A stretch of 64,000 nucleotides of DNA from JAEZHK01 sp040768845 (GTDB lineage: Bacteria > Bacillota > Clostridia > Christensenellales > Aristaeellaceae). Below the pieces are notes generated by a model. That model searched no databases. It was not told the DNA's origin and saw nothing but the letters and a program-made list of their open reading frames with translations. A program made the translations under genes and the position numbers. The stretch's first letter is position 1, and every line of letters begins with the position of its first letter. This document shows, one piece after another, positions 23,851 to 31,994 of the stretch. The stretch lies in contig JAXGME010000004.1 of the NCBI GenBank assembly GCA_040768845.1, forward strand, positions 1 through 64,000. The letters are read 5' to 3'.

Positions 23851-24684
23851 TTAGCCGATTTGCTGGATCACGAGGGTTGCGCCGCCCCCGGCACTTAAGT
23901 CAATTGTTCCTTGGAGAGGATCACCGATCGCTGAAATCAGCGAAATGGTTGTCGTTCCGCTTACAGTTAAGAAGATGTCGGATGAAAGATGCGCGATTGC
24001 AGCACCAGAATCAATAAGCGAATCGTCGTTTGGTGTTCCGTTTACGAGCAAATAGGCGGCAATCACTTTGGGCGTCACAATATTGATCGAGTACGTGATC
24101 CGGTACAGTCCATCCTGAGAAATTGTAAATACGGTGTCTGTCCCATCAACTGTGATTTCCGGGGATAGGTTTTGGTTGTCCGGCAGCGGTATTGCCGTGC
24201 CTGTAAGCGTAATTGGAATTGAAGGCTGTGCATTGTTGGAAGCATAGCCAATGACTGGCGTAAGAATCGGCCCCTGAGGCCCTACCGGGCCGGTGGGCCC
24301 GACGAGCGAGGCGAGCCATTCTGCCTCCGTCCCGGAGAAGCCTTCCTCGACGGCGACTTCATAGGCGCTCGCACCGGCGGGGCCCTCATCGCCCTGGGGG
24401 TCGGTAGGACCCGTTGAGCCCGCATCACCCGTCGCACCTGTAGCGCCGGCGGGGCCGATGGGCTCCGTTGCGCCCATGAGCCCCTGCGGGCCGATGGCGC
24501 CGGTGTCCCCCTTTGGGCCGGGACACCCAGGGTCTCCCTTTGGCCCCGGCGAGCCAGACGGACAGACACAATTACGCGTCTCGCATGAATAGGGGCGGTT
24601 GCAACACGACGTGCCATTTTGATCATCTGCGCAGAAATACTGAGGATAAGTCGAGCCCAAACCTCGGTTCCATGAATTATTCAT
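23851..24684 (-). CDS. Collagen-like spore-surface protein with BclA-type C-terminal domain
   Basis: A 277-residue protein. A Cys-rich N-terminus (about residues 18-43) is followed by an interrupted collagen region of roughly 25 Gly-X-Y triplets (GPKGDPGCPGPKGDTGAIG onward, with P-x-T breaks such as ATEPIG and STGPTDPQG). An AYEVAVEEGFSGTEAEWLASL-GPTG linker, common in bacterial collagens, leads to a beta-rich C-terminal domain (about 135 residues) like the trimeric BclA head. Such proteins form hair-like filaments on spores. Imperfect triplets suggest relaxed selection compared with the paralogue at 30592. AAAGGAGGCCTCC precedes the ATG. Confidence 0.8.
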   Translation of the reverse strand: MNNSWNRGLGSTYPQYFCADDQNGTSCCNRPYSCETRNCVCPSGSPGPKGDPGCPGPKGDTGAIGPQGLMGATEPIGPAGATGATGDAGSTGPTDPQGDEGPAGASAYEVAVEEGFSGTEAEWLASLVGPTGPVGPQGPILTPVIGYASNNAQPSIPITLTGTAIPLPDNQNLSPEITVDGTDTVFTISQDGLYRITYSINIVTPKVIAAYLLVNGTPNDDSLIDSGAAIAHLSSDIFLTVSGTTTISLISAIGDPLQGTIDLSAGGGATLVIQQIG

Positions 24685-24889
24685 GACAGGAGGCCTCCTT
24701 TATACGCAACGGGGTCTGGATTAATTCCGCTGGCATCGTATGAGATGCCGGCTTGTCCCGTTCCGGTATTTCTTCCGGGCAAGGATTGAGAAATCTGCAT
24801 ACAACCCGGTGCGGTTCAAATTCCGTGAAGGAAAGGAGCGTACTCATGGGCGCTGTGTGTGCCGCCAGTTTTTGATCATCGGAATGCCC

Positions 24890-25216
24890 TCACCAATCGA
24901 TATAGTCGCCGCTGTACTGGACGAGCGTTACATCGCTGACGCCCTCCGCGCCTTGAAGCGCGTCAATAAACGCGGTGCCGCCGCGCCGGAGGCGGACCTC
25001 GATGGCCATTTTCACATCATGCTTGCGCAAGGTCTTTGACTTGATCTTGTACGGGTTTGTGCCCAGCGCGCGGCGCACGCGCTCTTCCACGCCGTCGCCC
25101 GTGTAGTGGACCAGCAGAATGCAGCCTACGCCCTGAAGCAGCGCCGCTGGCGTGACCGCCTGCAAAAATCCACCGCTCTCCAGAAAGGATTTTTTGAAGA
25201 TGTCATTGAATGTCAG
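24890..25216 (-). pseudogene. DUF4956 gene lacking its membrane segments
   Basis: The frame reads LTFNDIFKKSFLES, the exact start of DUF4956 membrane proteins, then after about 15 residues jumps to ILLVHYTGDGVEERVRRAL and continues through the cytosolic end (YKIKSKTLRKHDVKMAIEVRLRRG-TAFI-AL-GVSDVTLVQYSGDYIDW). The three to four membrane helices and linker (roughly 120 residues) are missing, yet the frame is kept. The expected ATG is CTG here. It looks like an internally deleted remnant. The normal partner of this family (a VTC-type polyphosphate polymerase domain protein) is not in the window. Confidence 0.65.
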
Positions 25217-25615
25217 TGCGTTGTTTATTGCAAGCCCTCCGTTCGGTTGTTGGACTGATCCCTCGCCGCCGCGTCGCAGCATAAAACGTACTTGGACGCC
25301 GCCGTGAACTCGCTGGAAGATGGTTGCGCACGGCGCTGGACAGGCGTTCCGGGGTTTCGGAGAGGGCGAGGCATGCGTCCGGCGCATGCTGTAATTCCTT
25401 CCCCAAAACCAAGAACGCGCATACGGAGGTTTATATCGCATCCTTTTACGGGGATAATCACAGAACAAATGGCGCATAAAGCGATTTGGGGCAATGGTAT
25501 TATAAAGAGATACACCTGCCAATTTGACGAAGTGTGAAAATAGGGGTGAATAATCATTGTAAATTTTGTTGTATTTATAAATGGTTACAACAGATTTAAT
25601 GCCTGAAAGGGAGGG
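25217..25615. other. Gene-free stretch upstream of the DUF4956 remnant
   Basis: No supported gene. It holds a short hairpin GCATGCG/CGCATGC near 25373-25391 and, at its right end, about 110 bases of A/T-rich DNA with a TATAAT-like box near 25497-25502. Nothing else is recognised. Confidence 0.5.
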
Positions 25616-26335
25616 TTACTTCAACAGCCTTTCGAGCATGCCCTCGGGGTTGTTCAGAAAGTACTTCATGACCTGATAGTGTTCCGTGTCCCTGTAAGCG
25701 ACGGGCTTGATTTTCGTATCCTCAAACAGGTAGATTTTTGCGCCAGGGAAGGCCATCAGGATGGGCGAATGGGTTGCGATGATGAACTGGGCGTCCTCTT
25801 TGACCAGATCGTGGATGCGCGCAAGCAGTGAAAGCTGCCGGGAAGGCGACAGCGCCGCCTCGGGCTCGTCCAGAAGGTACAGGCCGTTCCCGAAGAACCT
25901 GTCCATCGCAAGGTTCATGAAGCTCTCCCCGTGGGAGCGCCGGTGGAGCGACTCGCCGCCGTAGGAATCCTCAACCTCCATCCTGTCGATCTCGCTGGCG
26001 ACGTTGTAAAAGCTCTCCGCCCGGAGAAAGTAGCCGTCCTTTGGGCGCTTCACGCCCTTTTCCAGCACGAGGTGCCTGTATAGCGACGAATGGGTTTCCA
26101 CAGTCGCAAAATGAAAGTTGCGGGAGCCGCCCTCGGCGTTAAACCCGTAGGCGATGGCGACCGCCTCCAGCAGCGTCGATTTTCCCGTGCCGTTTTCTCC
26201 GACGAAGAACGTCACCGGGCTTTCCAGCCGGAGGGTGCCCAGGGCTTGGATCACCGGCAGGGAAAACGGATACGCGCTTGCGTCGTATCCCGAATCCTTC
26301 TTCAGCCGGATCGCGGAGATGTAAAGGTTGGTCAT
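25616..26335 (-). CDS. AAA family ATPase (ABC/SMC-type, AAA_21)
   Basis: A 239-residue soluble ATPase. Walker A FFVGENGTGKST (residues 43-54), an ABC-like signature SHGESFMNLA near residue 134, Walker B LYLLDEPEAALS, and a switch histidine in IIATHSPILMAFPGA. There are no membrane segments. The single-domain form with intact signature motif should dimerise around ATP. Its start overlaps the end of the MutS-like gene by four bases, so the two are co-translated. Confidence 0.85.
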   Translation of the reverse strand: MTNLYISAIRLKKDSGYDASAYPFSLPVIQALGTLRLESPVTFFVGENGTGKSTLLEAVAIAYGFNAEGGSRNFHFATVETHSSLYRHLVLEKGVKRPKDGYFLRAESFYNVASEIDRMEVEDSYGGESLHRRSHGESFMNLAMDRFFGNGLYLLDEPEAALSPSRQLSLLARIHDLVKEDAQFIIATHSPILMAFPGAKIYLFEDTKIKPVAYRDTEHYQVMKYFLNNPEGMLERLLK

Positions 26336-28011
26336 TGCGCATCCGCCCTGCCTTTCTGCCGCCAGCTTCCCGTCGCTTCGCAGTGGCGCACAGCCGCCGC
26401 GGCGGTCTCCAAAATCTCCTCCGGGAAAGCCATTTGCTTAATTAGCGCGATGGCGTTGCGCGTATCGCTGGGGCCTTCCAACAGCTTGTAGGAAAACGTC
26501 ATGCCCTCCGGGGTGAGGTCCTCCCGGAAATGGAGCTGCCGGTACTGAGAGAGCATTTGGGTCAATTCCTGGTCGTGGGTTGCCGCCATGCACAGGCAAT
26601 TCTGCCTCTCAAGGTAGCCGAGAAACGCCGAGGACGCCGCGATGCGCTCCACCGTATTCGTACCCCTGAGGATCTCGTCGATGAAGCACAGCGTCGGCGT
26701 GTCGGCCCCCAGCGCGGAGATGATCCGCCGGAGGCTCTTGATTTCCACAATAAAGTAGCTTTCGCCGCCCTCCACGTCGTCGCGCAGCGCCATGGACGTG
26801 AGCACGCGGGCGCGGGGCATTTTAAAGATGCGGGCCGTGCAGGTGCACACGCTCTGGGCCAGGATTGCGCCAATCGCCAGCGCCTTTGTGAAGGTGGATT
26901 TCCCGGAGGCGTTGGAGCCGGTGATGAGCGCGCACCGGTCCCAGGCGATGTCGTTTCGCACCGGGGTTTTGAGGAGCGGGTGCGCAAGCCCCTCCGCTCG
27001 CACGCAGAGGTCCCCGGTAAACTCCGGTTCACAGGTCTCCGCGCCCGAAGCGCGGAAATTCGCGATGGCGATGCAGGCGTCGATCTCCCCCGTGAGCCGG
27101 TAGAGGGCGCGAAGGGCTGCGTTGTGCTTTTCAAAGAACGCGGTCAGGCGGATCAGGCAGAGCATGTCCAGCTGGAGCGAAATGCGCAGATAGTCCGTGA
27201 TCACGTCAAACGGGTTTTGCCGCTGCATCGCAAAGAGCGCATTCCACCGGAGCACCGGCTTCATCTCCCGGCAGATCCGGGTCAGCTCCTGCCGCGCGTC
27301 CTCCATGCCCGGCGGGCACGCGTCCTTCAGCCGGGTCGCGGCGGTGAGTACGGACGCGATGTGGCGGATCGCCGCGATCTCGCCCATCCACGCCCTTCCG
27401 GACCAGTAGTATACCGCCAGATTGGCGGCAAACGCCGCGGCGACGGCGATGAGAAACTGCACCTGGATAAAGCTGAGGAGGGGAAGGGCCACCGACAGAC
27501 CCGCCAGCGCGGCATACGCGGCGCCGTGCGCGGGCTTCTTCGCGGAAGGATGAAACAGATATGCCCACGCCCTGTGGTAGCGCGCCTTGCCCAGCCGGCG
27601 CAGCGCCGCGCGCATGCGGGTCCGCTGCGGGGAATGCCGCTTGATGGCCTCGATGTACCGCGACCGCCTCGCCAGCGTCTCTCCGTCCGCGCCGATCTCC
27701 CTCAGCATAGCGTAGAGCACTTCCTCGCCGACGCCGCTCTCCGCGCGATCCAAAAGCCGAAAGATGGCGTCCATGTCCAGATCGCTCCAGGTGGTGTCGT
27801 CCACGGCGCGGCCGAAAGGTTCCGCTTTGGAAGATTCGCGCCAGTAGGACGCGATGTCCTCCAAAACATCGGAGTCCGTATCCCCCGGCGGAACAGGTTT
27901 TCCCCAGCTGTCTTCCAGCTTGCGGAAGTACCGCCGCCGCCTTCGCGCGTGCAGGAGCACGGCAATACATGCCAAAATGACAGCGCAGAGTGCCCCGAAG
28001 ACGATATCCAA
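26332..28011 (-). CDS. Membrane-anchored MutS-like ATPase
   Basis: A 559-residue protein. One N-terminal transmembrane helix (IVFGALCAVILACIAVLL) is followed by a basic stretch, a helical region, a second pair of hydrophobic helices near residues 165-205, and a MutS lever/ATPase C-terminus. The ATPase has Walker A ITGSNASGKSTFTKAL, Walker B TLCFIDEILRGTNT and ATHDQEL. The DNA mismatch-recognition domain I is absent, so it is not a mismatch repair MutS. I chose the TTG two codons after the first possible TTG because GGGAGG is then seven bases upstream. Operon with the AAA ATPase. Confidence 0.82.
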   Translation of the reverse strand: MDIVFGALCAVILACIAVLLHARRRRRYFRKLEDSWGKPVPPGDTDSDVLEDIASYWRESSKAEPFGRAVDDTTWSDLDMDAIFRLLDRAESGVGEEVLYAMLREIGADGETLARRSRYIEAIKRHSPQRTRMRAALRRLGKARYHRAWAYLFHPSAKKPAHGAAYAALAGLSVALPLLSFIQVQFLIAVAAAFAANLAVYYWSGRAWMGEIAAIRHIASVLTAATRLKDACPPGMEDARQELTRICREMKPVLRWNALFAMQRQNPFDVITDYLRISLQLDMLCLIRLTAFFEKHNAALRALYRLTGEIDACIAIANFRASGAETCEPEFTGDLCVRAEGLAHPLLKTPVRNDIAWDRCALITGSNASGKSTFTKALAIGAILAQSVCTCTARIFKMPRARVLTSMALRDDVEGGESYFIVEIKSLRRIISALGADTPTLCFIDEILRGTNTVERIAASSAFLGYLERQNCLCMAATHDQELTQMLSQYRQLHFREDLTPEGMTFSYKLLEGPSDTRNAIALIKQMAFPEEILETAAAAVRHCEATGSWRQKGRADAQ

Positions 28012-28211
28012 ACGCAACCCTCCCGGATTGGGCCCGGTGCATTGCGCACCCGCGCCGCCACGCCCTGCCTTTGATTATACCGCGAAAACGCTCCGTGGAC
28101 AAGAAAGCGCGCTCCGGAGATGCCCCCGGCCGGAAAGCGCCGCGCCCGGGGGAACCCCGGAGCGCGGTCCGGCATAAGCTGTCAGGGGTGCGAAAAGCGG
28201 GAGGGATTGCC

Positions 28212-29318
28212 TTGGGAAAGTACAAAGTCTACGTATACGCCATCAGCAAAAATGAGGAGGCGTTCGTCGACCGCTGGATGGATTCCATGGGCGAGGCGGA
28301 CGGGGTGATTGTGCTGGATACCGGATCGACGGATGGGACCGTGGCGCGTCTGCGGGCGCGGGGCGCGGCGGTCTGCGAGGAGATCATCCTCCCGTGGCGC
28401 TTTGACGCGGCGCGCAACGCCGCGCTTCGCCGCGTGCCGGAGGACGCGGACATCTGCGTGAGCACAGACCTGGACGAGGTGTTCGAACCCGGCTGGCGCG
28501 CGGCGCTGGAATCGGCCTGGAAGCCGGAGCATACCCGCGCCACCTATCTTTACACCTGGGCTTTTCGGGCCGACGGGACGCCCCAGACCCAGTATCCGCG
28601 GGAGAAAATTCACCGCCGCCTGGGCTTTCGCTGGGTCCGCCCGGTGCACGAAGTGCTGCGCTACGAAGGCCCGGGCGGCGAAAACCCGGTTTGGGTAGAG
28701 GGGCTCGTACTGAACCACCATCCCGACCCGGAAAAATCCCGAGGACAATACCTGCCGCTTCTGGAGCTCGCCGCCGCCGAAGACCCGGAGGACGACCGCG
28801 CCGCCTTTTGGCTGGGGCGCGAATACCTTTTTCACGGCCGGTATGACCGCGCCATCGAAGTGCTGAAAGCATATTTGAAGATGCCTTCGGCCCGATGGGA
28901 CGAGGAGCGCTGCGCGGCGATGCGCTTTATCGCCCGGGCCTATGAGGCGAGGGAAGAGCGAAGCGAGGCCGTGGCGTGGCTGTACCGCGCCATCGCGGAG
29001 TGCCCGGGCGTGCGGGAGCCCTATCTGGCCATGGCGGCGCTGGGCTATCGGGAGGAAAACTGGCCCATGACCTACGCGATGGCGAAAAGGGGTCTCGCCA
29101 TCCTCCGGCCCAGCGGGAGCTATCTGGTGGAGGACGAAAGCTGGGGTCCGGCGCTTTGCGACTATTGCGCCATCGCGGCGCACCGCCTCGGCCTGCGCGA
29201 GGAGGCGCTGGCCTGCGCCGAAGAAGCCCTCGCGCTGGATGAATCGAATCCCCGGCTGCGGCGCAATGTGGAATTGCTCCGGCAGGCGGCCGCGCACAGC
29301 GGCGGAGGTGCGTCATGA
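28212..29318 (+). CDS. Glycosyltransferase family 2-type protein with C-terminal TPR-like region (first copy)
   Basis: A 368-residue cytoplasmic protein. The GT-A start is YVYAISKNEEAFVDRWMDSMGEADGVIVLDTGSTDGT, and the metal-binding acidic motif is in STDLDEVFEPGW. The second half is helical and TPR-like (AAFWLGREYLFHGRYDRAIEVLKAYL). This layout is typical of short bacterial GT2 enzymes that modify surface proteins. The start is TTG behind GGGAGG. It overlaps the paralogue by four bases and precedes a threonine-rich collagen gene, a likely acceptor. Confidence 0.85.
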   Translation: MGKYKVYVYAISKNEEAFVDRWMDSMGEADGVIVLDTGSTDGTVARLRARGAAVCEEIILPWRFDAARNAALRRVPEDADICVSTDLDEVFEPGWRAALESAWKPEHTRATYLYTWAFRADGTPQTQYPREKIHRRLGFRWVRPVHEVLRYEGPGGENPVWVEGLVLNHHPDPEKSRGQYLPLLELAAAEDPEDDRAAFWLGREYLFHGRYDRAIEVLKAYLKMPSARWDEERCAAMRFIARAYEAREERSEAVAWLYRAIAECPGVREPYLAMAALGYREENWPMTYAMAKRGLAILRPSGSYLVEDESWGPALCDYCAIAAHRLGLREEALACAEEALALDESNPRLRRNVELLRQAAAHSGGGAS

Positions 29319-30445
29319 AGCGCCTGAAGGTCTGCGTCTACGCGATCTGCAAAAACGAAGAAGCCTTTGTCGACCGGTGGATGGACTCCATGGACGAGGC
29401 GGATCTCGTCCTGGCGACCGATACCGGCTCCACCGACGCCACCGCCGCGCGCCTGCGGGCGCGGGGGGCGGTGGTTTGCGAAGGGGTCATCCTCCCGTGG
29501 CGGTTTGACGCGGCGCGAAACCTTTCGCTCACGAAGGTGCCGGAGGATGCGGACATCTGCGTGAGCACCGATCTGGACGAATACTTTGAGCCGGGCTGGC
29601 GTGAAAGGCTGGAGGACGCGTGGCGGGCGGCGCAGTCCCTGCACCCCGGCGCGGCAATTCTGGGAAACATCCTGTACAACTGGAGCCTTCGGGCGGACGG
29701 GAGCCCGGGCGTGCAGTTTTACAGCGCCAAGGTTCACGGCCGCGACGGCTTTTTCTGGAAGTGTCCGGTGCATGAATACCTGGATTACCGCGGCGCCGCG
29801 CCGCTTAGGCGGCCGCGCCTTGAGGGCGTGACGCTCAGCCACGCGCCGGACCCGTCAAAGCCCCGGAGTTCCTACTTGCCGCTCCTGGAAATGGCCGTGC
29901 GGGAGGCGCCCGAAGACGAGCGGATGCGCTGCTACCTCGGCCGGGAGTACATGTTCCGCGGCGAGTGGCAAAAGTGCGTCGACGCGCTGACGGTCTATCT
30001 TTCAATGCCATCCGCCACGTGGGGCGAGGAACGCGGCGCGGCCATGGGATGGATCGCAAACGCCCTTCGGGCGCTGAACCGGCCGGAGGCGGCCTTCGCA
30101 TGGCATTTGCGCGCCGTCGCGGAAGCGCCCCATATGCGCGAACCGCTGGTGGATTTCGCGCGCTTTTGTCATGATTGCGCCGATTGGCCGATGGCGCTGT
30201 TTCTGGCGGAGGAGGCGCTGAAAATCCTTAGGAAATCCGACACCTATGTCAATATGGACCACGCCTGGGACGCCACGCCGGAAGCGCTGGCTGCGGCTGC
30301 GGCGTGGCGCATGGGCCTTCTGCCCCGGGCGCTGGCCCACGCCCGGAGTGCGGCGGCGCTTCCCCCTGTGCGCGGGCCGCTGGCAGAGGACCTCCGCGCG
30401 GTGGAGGCCGCCGCACCCCAAAAAACGGCGGCGGAAGAGGCGTAA
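29315..30445 (+). CDS. Glycosyltransferase family 2-type protein with C-terminal TPR-like region (second copy)
   Basis: A 376-residue tandem paralogue of the gene before it. The first 90 residues are almost the same (YAICKNEEAFVDRWMDSMDEADLVLATDTGSTDAT, STDLDEYFEPGW), while the acceptor half differs. Two similar but diverged enzymes probably add successive sugars. GAGGTGCGTC precedes the ATG. Confidence 0.85.
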   Translation: MKRLKVCVYAICKNEEAFVDRWMDSMDEADLVLATDTGSTDATAARLRARGAVVCEGVILPWRFDAARNLSLTKVPEDADICVSTDLDEYFEPGWRERLEDAWRAAQSLHPGAAILGNILYNWSLRADGSPGVQFYSAKVHGRDGFFWKCPVHEYLDYRGAAPLRRPRLEGVTLSHAPDPSKPRSSYLPLLEMAVREAPEDERMRCYLGREYMFRGEWQKCVDALTVYLSMPSATWGEERGAAMGWIANALRALNRPEAAFAWHLRAVAEAPHMREPLVDFARFCHDCADWPMALFLAEEALKILRKSDTYVNMDHAWDATPEALAAAAAWRMGLLPRALAHARSAAALPPVRGPLAEDLRAVEAAAPQKTAAEEA

Positions 30446-30591
30446 TGTTCCGCCGCCCGGTCTCGCGCGTTTCGCGTCGAAACGGAGCGCCACTTTATAC
30501 CCAAAAAGCAACTCACCGGGATATGGTGGCCCGCATATATGTGAAACGGGGTGTTTCCCCGCCACATTTTATCAAGCATGAGGTGAACTCA

Positions 30592-31761
30592 ATGAGTTAT
30601 GATATCTTCGGAGAAGACTGGGGCGTCTATCGGGGCAAGGAACCGAAATCGGGATGGGGCTGCGGCGACTGGTGCAATCCGCCGCATCACCACCCCTGCC
30701 GTCCCTGCCGCCCCGGTCCCACTGGCCCCACCGGTCCGACAGGTCCTACCGGTCCCTTCGGCGGTCCGACGGGCCCCACCGGCCCGACAGGCCCTGCCGG
30801 TCCCACCGGTCCGACGGGTCCCCAGGGCACAATCGGTCCGCAGGGTCCGCAAGGACAGGCGGGCGCCACCGGCGCGACCGGTCCTACCGGCCCTCAGGGC
30901 GCAATGGGCGCGCAAGGCGCCCAGGGTGCCACCGGTGCCACCGGCGCGACCGGCCCGACGGGTCCCCAGGGCGCGATGGGCGCCACCGGTGCCACCGGCC
31001 CGACGGGTCCCCAGGGCGCGACGGGCGCGACCGGTGCCACCGGCGCGACGGGTCCCCAGGGTGCGACCGGCGCAACTGGTGCCACTGGCGCTACCGGCCC
31101 GACGGGTCCCCAGGGCGCAACCGGCGCGACCGGCGCAACTGGTGCCACCGGCGCCACCGGCCCGACGGGTCCCCAGGGCGCAACCGGCGCGACCGGTGCC
31201 ACCGGCGCTACCGGTGCCACCGGCCCGACGGGCCCTCAGGGCGCGACGGGCGCCGGAGCGATCATTCCCCACGCATCCGGTCCGGCAGTGGTGTTTTCCA
31301 GCTCTCTGGCCGGAGAACCGCTGACGGCTGCGGCGGTCGGCTTTGGCAACTCGACCAGCTCCATCGCCCTGGTGGGCGACACGATTCCGCTGCTGGGCCT
31401 CACCACGCAGGCCTACTCCATGCCCAGGGATGGCACCATCACCTCGATTGCGGCCTACCTGAGCACCATCGTATCCATCTCGCTGCCTGCGTCGACCGCG
31501 ACGGTCTACGTGCAGCTGTACCAGTCGACCGCGCCGGATGAGGACTTTGATCCGATCCCGGGCACGCTGGTGGTTCTGTCGCCGACGCTGAACGGCGTCA
31601 TCGGCGTGGGCACCCGGCTCACGGGGCTTCTCACCGGAATCAACGTGCCGGTCACTGTCGGAACCCGAATCCTGATGGCGTTCACGGTAGAGATCACCGA
31701 CGGAGACCCTGTGGCCACCGTCGTGACCGGTTACGCCGGCGGCGGCGTCACCATCGCCTGA
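30592..31761 (+). CDS. BclA/BclB-like collagen glycoprotein of the spore surface
   Basis: A 389-residue protein. A short N-terminus with a Trp/Cys/His-rich patch (WGCGDWCNPPHHHPC) leads into about 60 nearly unbroken Gly-X-Y triplets (residues 42-221), mostly GPT and GAT. The C-terminal 168 residues form a beta-rich domain like the BclB/exosporium head (SSSIALVGDTIPLLGL onward). Threonine in the Y position is the O-glycosylation site in BclA of Bacillus anthracis. The start ATG is preceded by GAGGTGA. The two GT2 genes directly upstream are the probable modifying enzymes. Confidence 0.88.
   Translation: MSYDIFGEDWGVYRGKEPKSGWGCGDWCNPPHHHPCRPCRPGPTGPTGPTGPTGPFGGPTGPTGPTGPAGPTGPTGPQGTIGPQGPQGQAGATGATGPTGPQGAMGAQGAQGATGATGATGPTGPQGAMGATGATGPTGPQGATGATGATGATGPQGATGATGATGATGPTGPQGATGATGATGATGATGPTGPQGATGATGATGATGATGPTGPQGATGAGAIIPHASGPAVVFSSSLAGEPLTAAAVGFGNSTSSIALVGDTIPLLGLTTQAYSMPRDGTITSIAAYLSTIVSISLPASTATVYVQLYQSTAPDEDFDPIPGTLVVLSPTLNGVIGVGTRLTGLLTGINVPVTVGTRILMAFTVEITDGDPVATVVTGYAGGGVTIA
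30715..31254 (+). repeat. Tandem 9-base codon-triplet repeats of the collagen region
   Basis: About 60 Gly-X-Y units in DNA, grouped into longer blocks of the form (GAT)n-GPT-GPQ. The blocks near the 3' end are almost identical to each other at DNA level, so the array is prone to length change by slippage or recombination. Confidence 0.9.
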
Positions 31762-31773
31762 TCCTTGCGAAAG

Positions 31774-31807
31774 AGCGCCGTCCCGTCATGCGCGGGGCGG
31801 CGCTTTG
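31774..31807. terminator. Hairpin between the collagen gene and the germination operon
   Basis: AGCGCCGTCCC and GGGGCGGCGCT pair around a nine-base loop, followed by TTT on the plus strand; on the minus strand the same stem is followed by CTTT. Confidence 0.65.
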
Positions 31808-31820
31808 TGCGGAATCGGCG

Positions 31821-31994
31821 TCACAGTTCAAACCGGCCGGAGAACAGGGCGTAGACCATCAACACGAGGGCGGCCAGGGCCATCAGGGCGCTGCCGACGG
31901 CGGCGGATCGGTTGGCGCCCCGCCATGCGTGGACGGAGAACGAAAGCACGTAGACGAGCATCCACGCGGTCAGGATCATCAGCAGCGTGCGCAT
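31821..31994 (-). CDS. Small membrane protein at the end of the gerA operon
   Basis: A 57-residue protein with two hydrophobic helices (LLMILTAWMLVYVLSFSV and AAVGSALMALAALVLMVYALF) joined by a short charged loop. Its ATG shares one base with the gerAC stop, so it is translated with the receptor. I do not recognise the family; the position suggests an accessory subunit, as small proteins (GerD-like or gerX 'D' subunits) are known for some receptors. Confidence 0.65.
   Translation of the reverse strand: MRTLLMILTAWMLVYVLSFSVHAWRGANRSAAVGSALMALAALVLMVYALFSGRFEL

Noticed and set aside
26332..28011. Mismatch-repair MutS
   Set aside because: The mismatch-recognition domain is missing and membrane helices are present; only the ATPase region is shared.
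30715..31254. Regular short repeats that might be mistaken for a CRISPR array
   Set aside because: The units are coding triplets with no unique spacers and no cas genes nearby.
30687..31272. Long open frames on the opposite strand and in other frames across the collagen repeats (Pro/Val/Ala-rich and Gly/Arg-rich)
   Set aside because: They are by-products of the 9-base repeats; no ribosome site and no family match.
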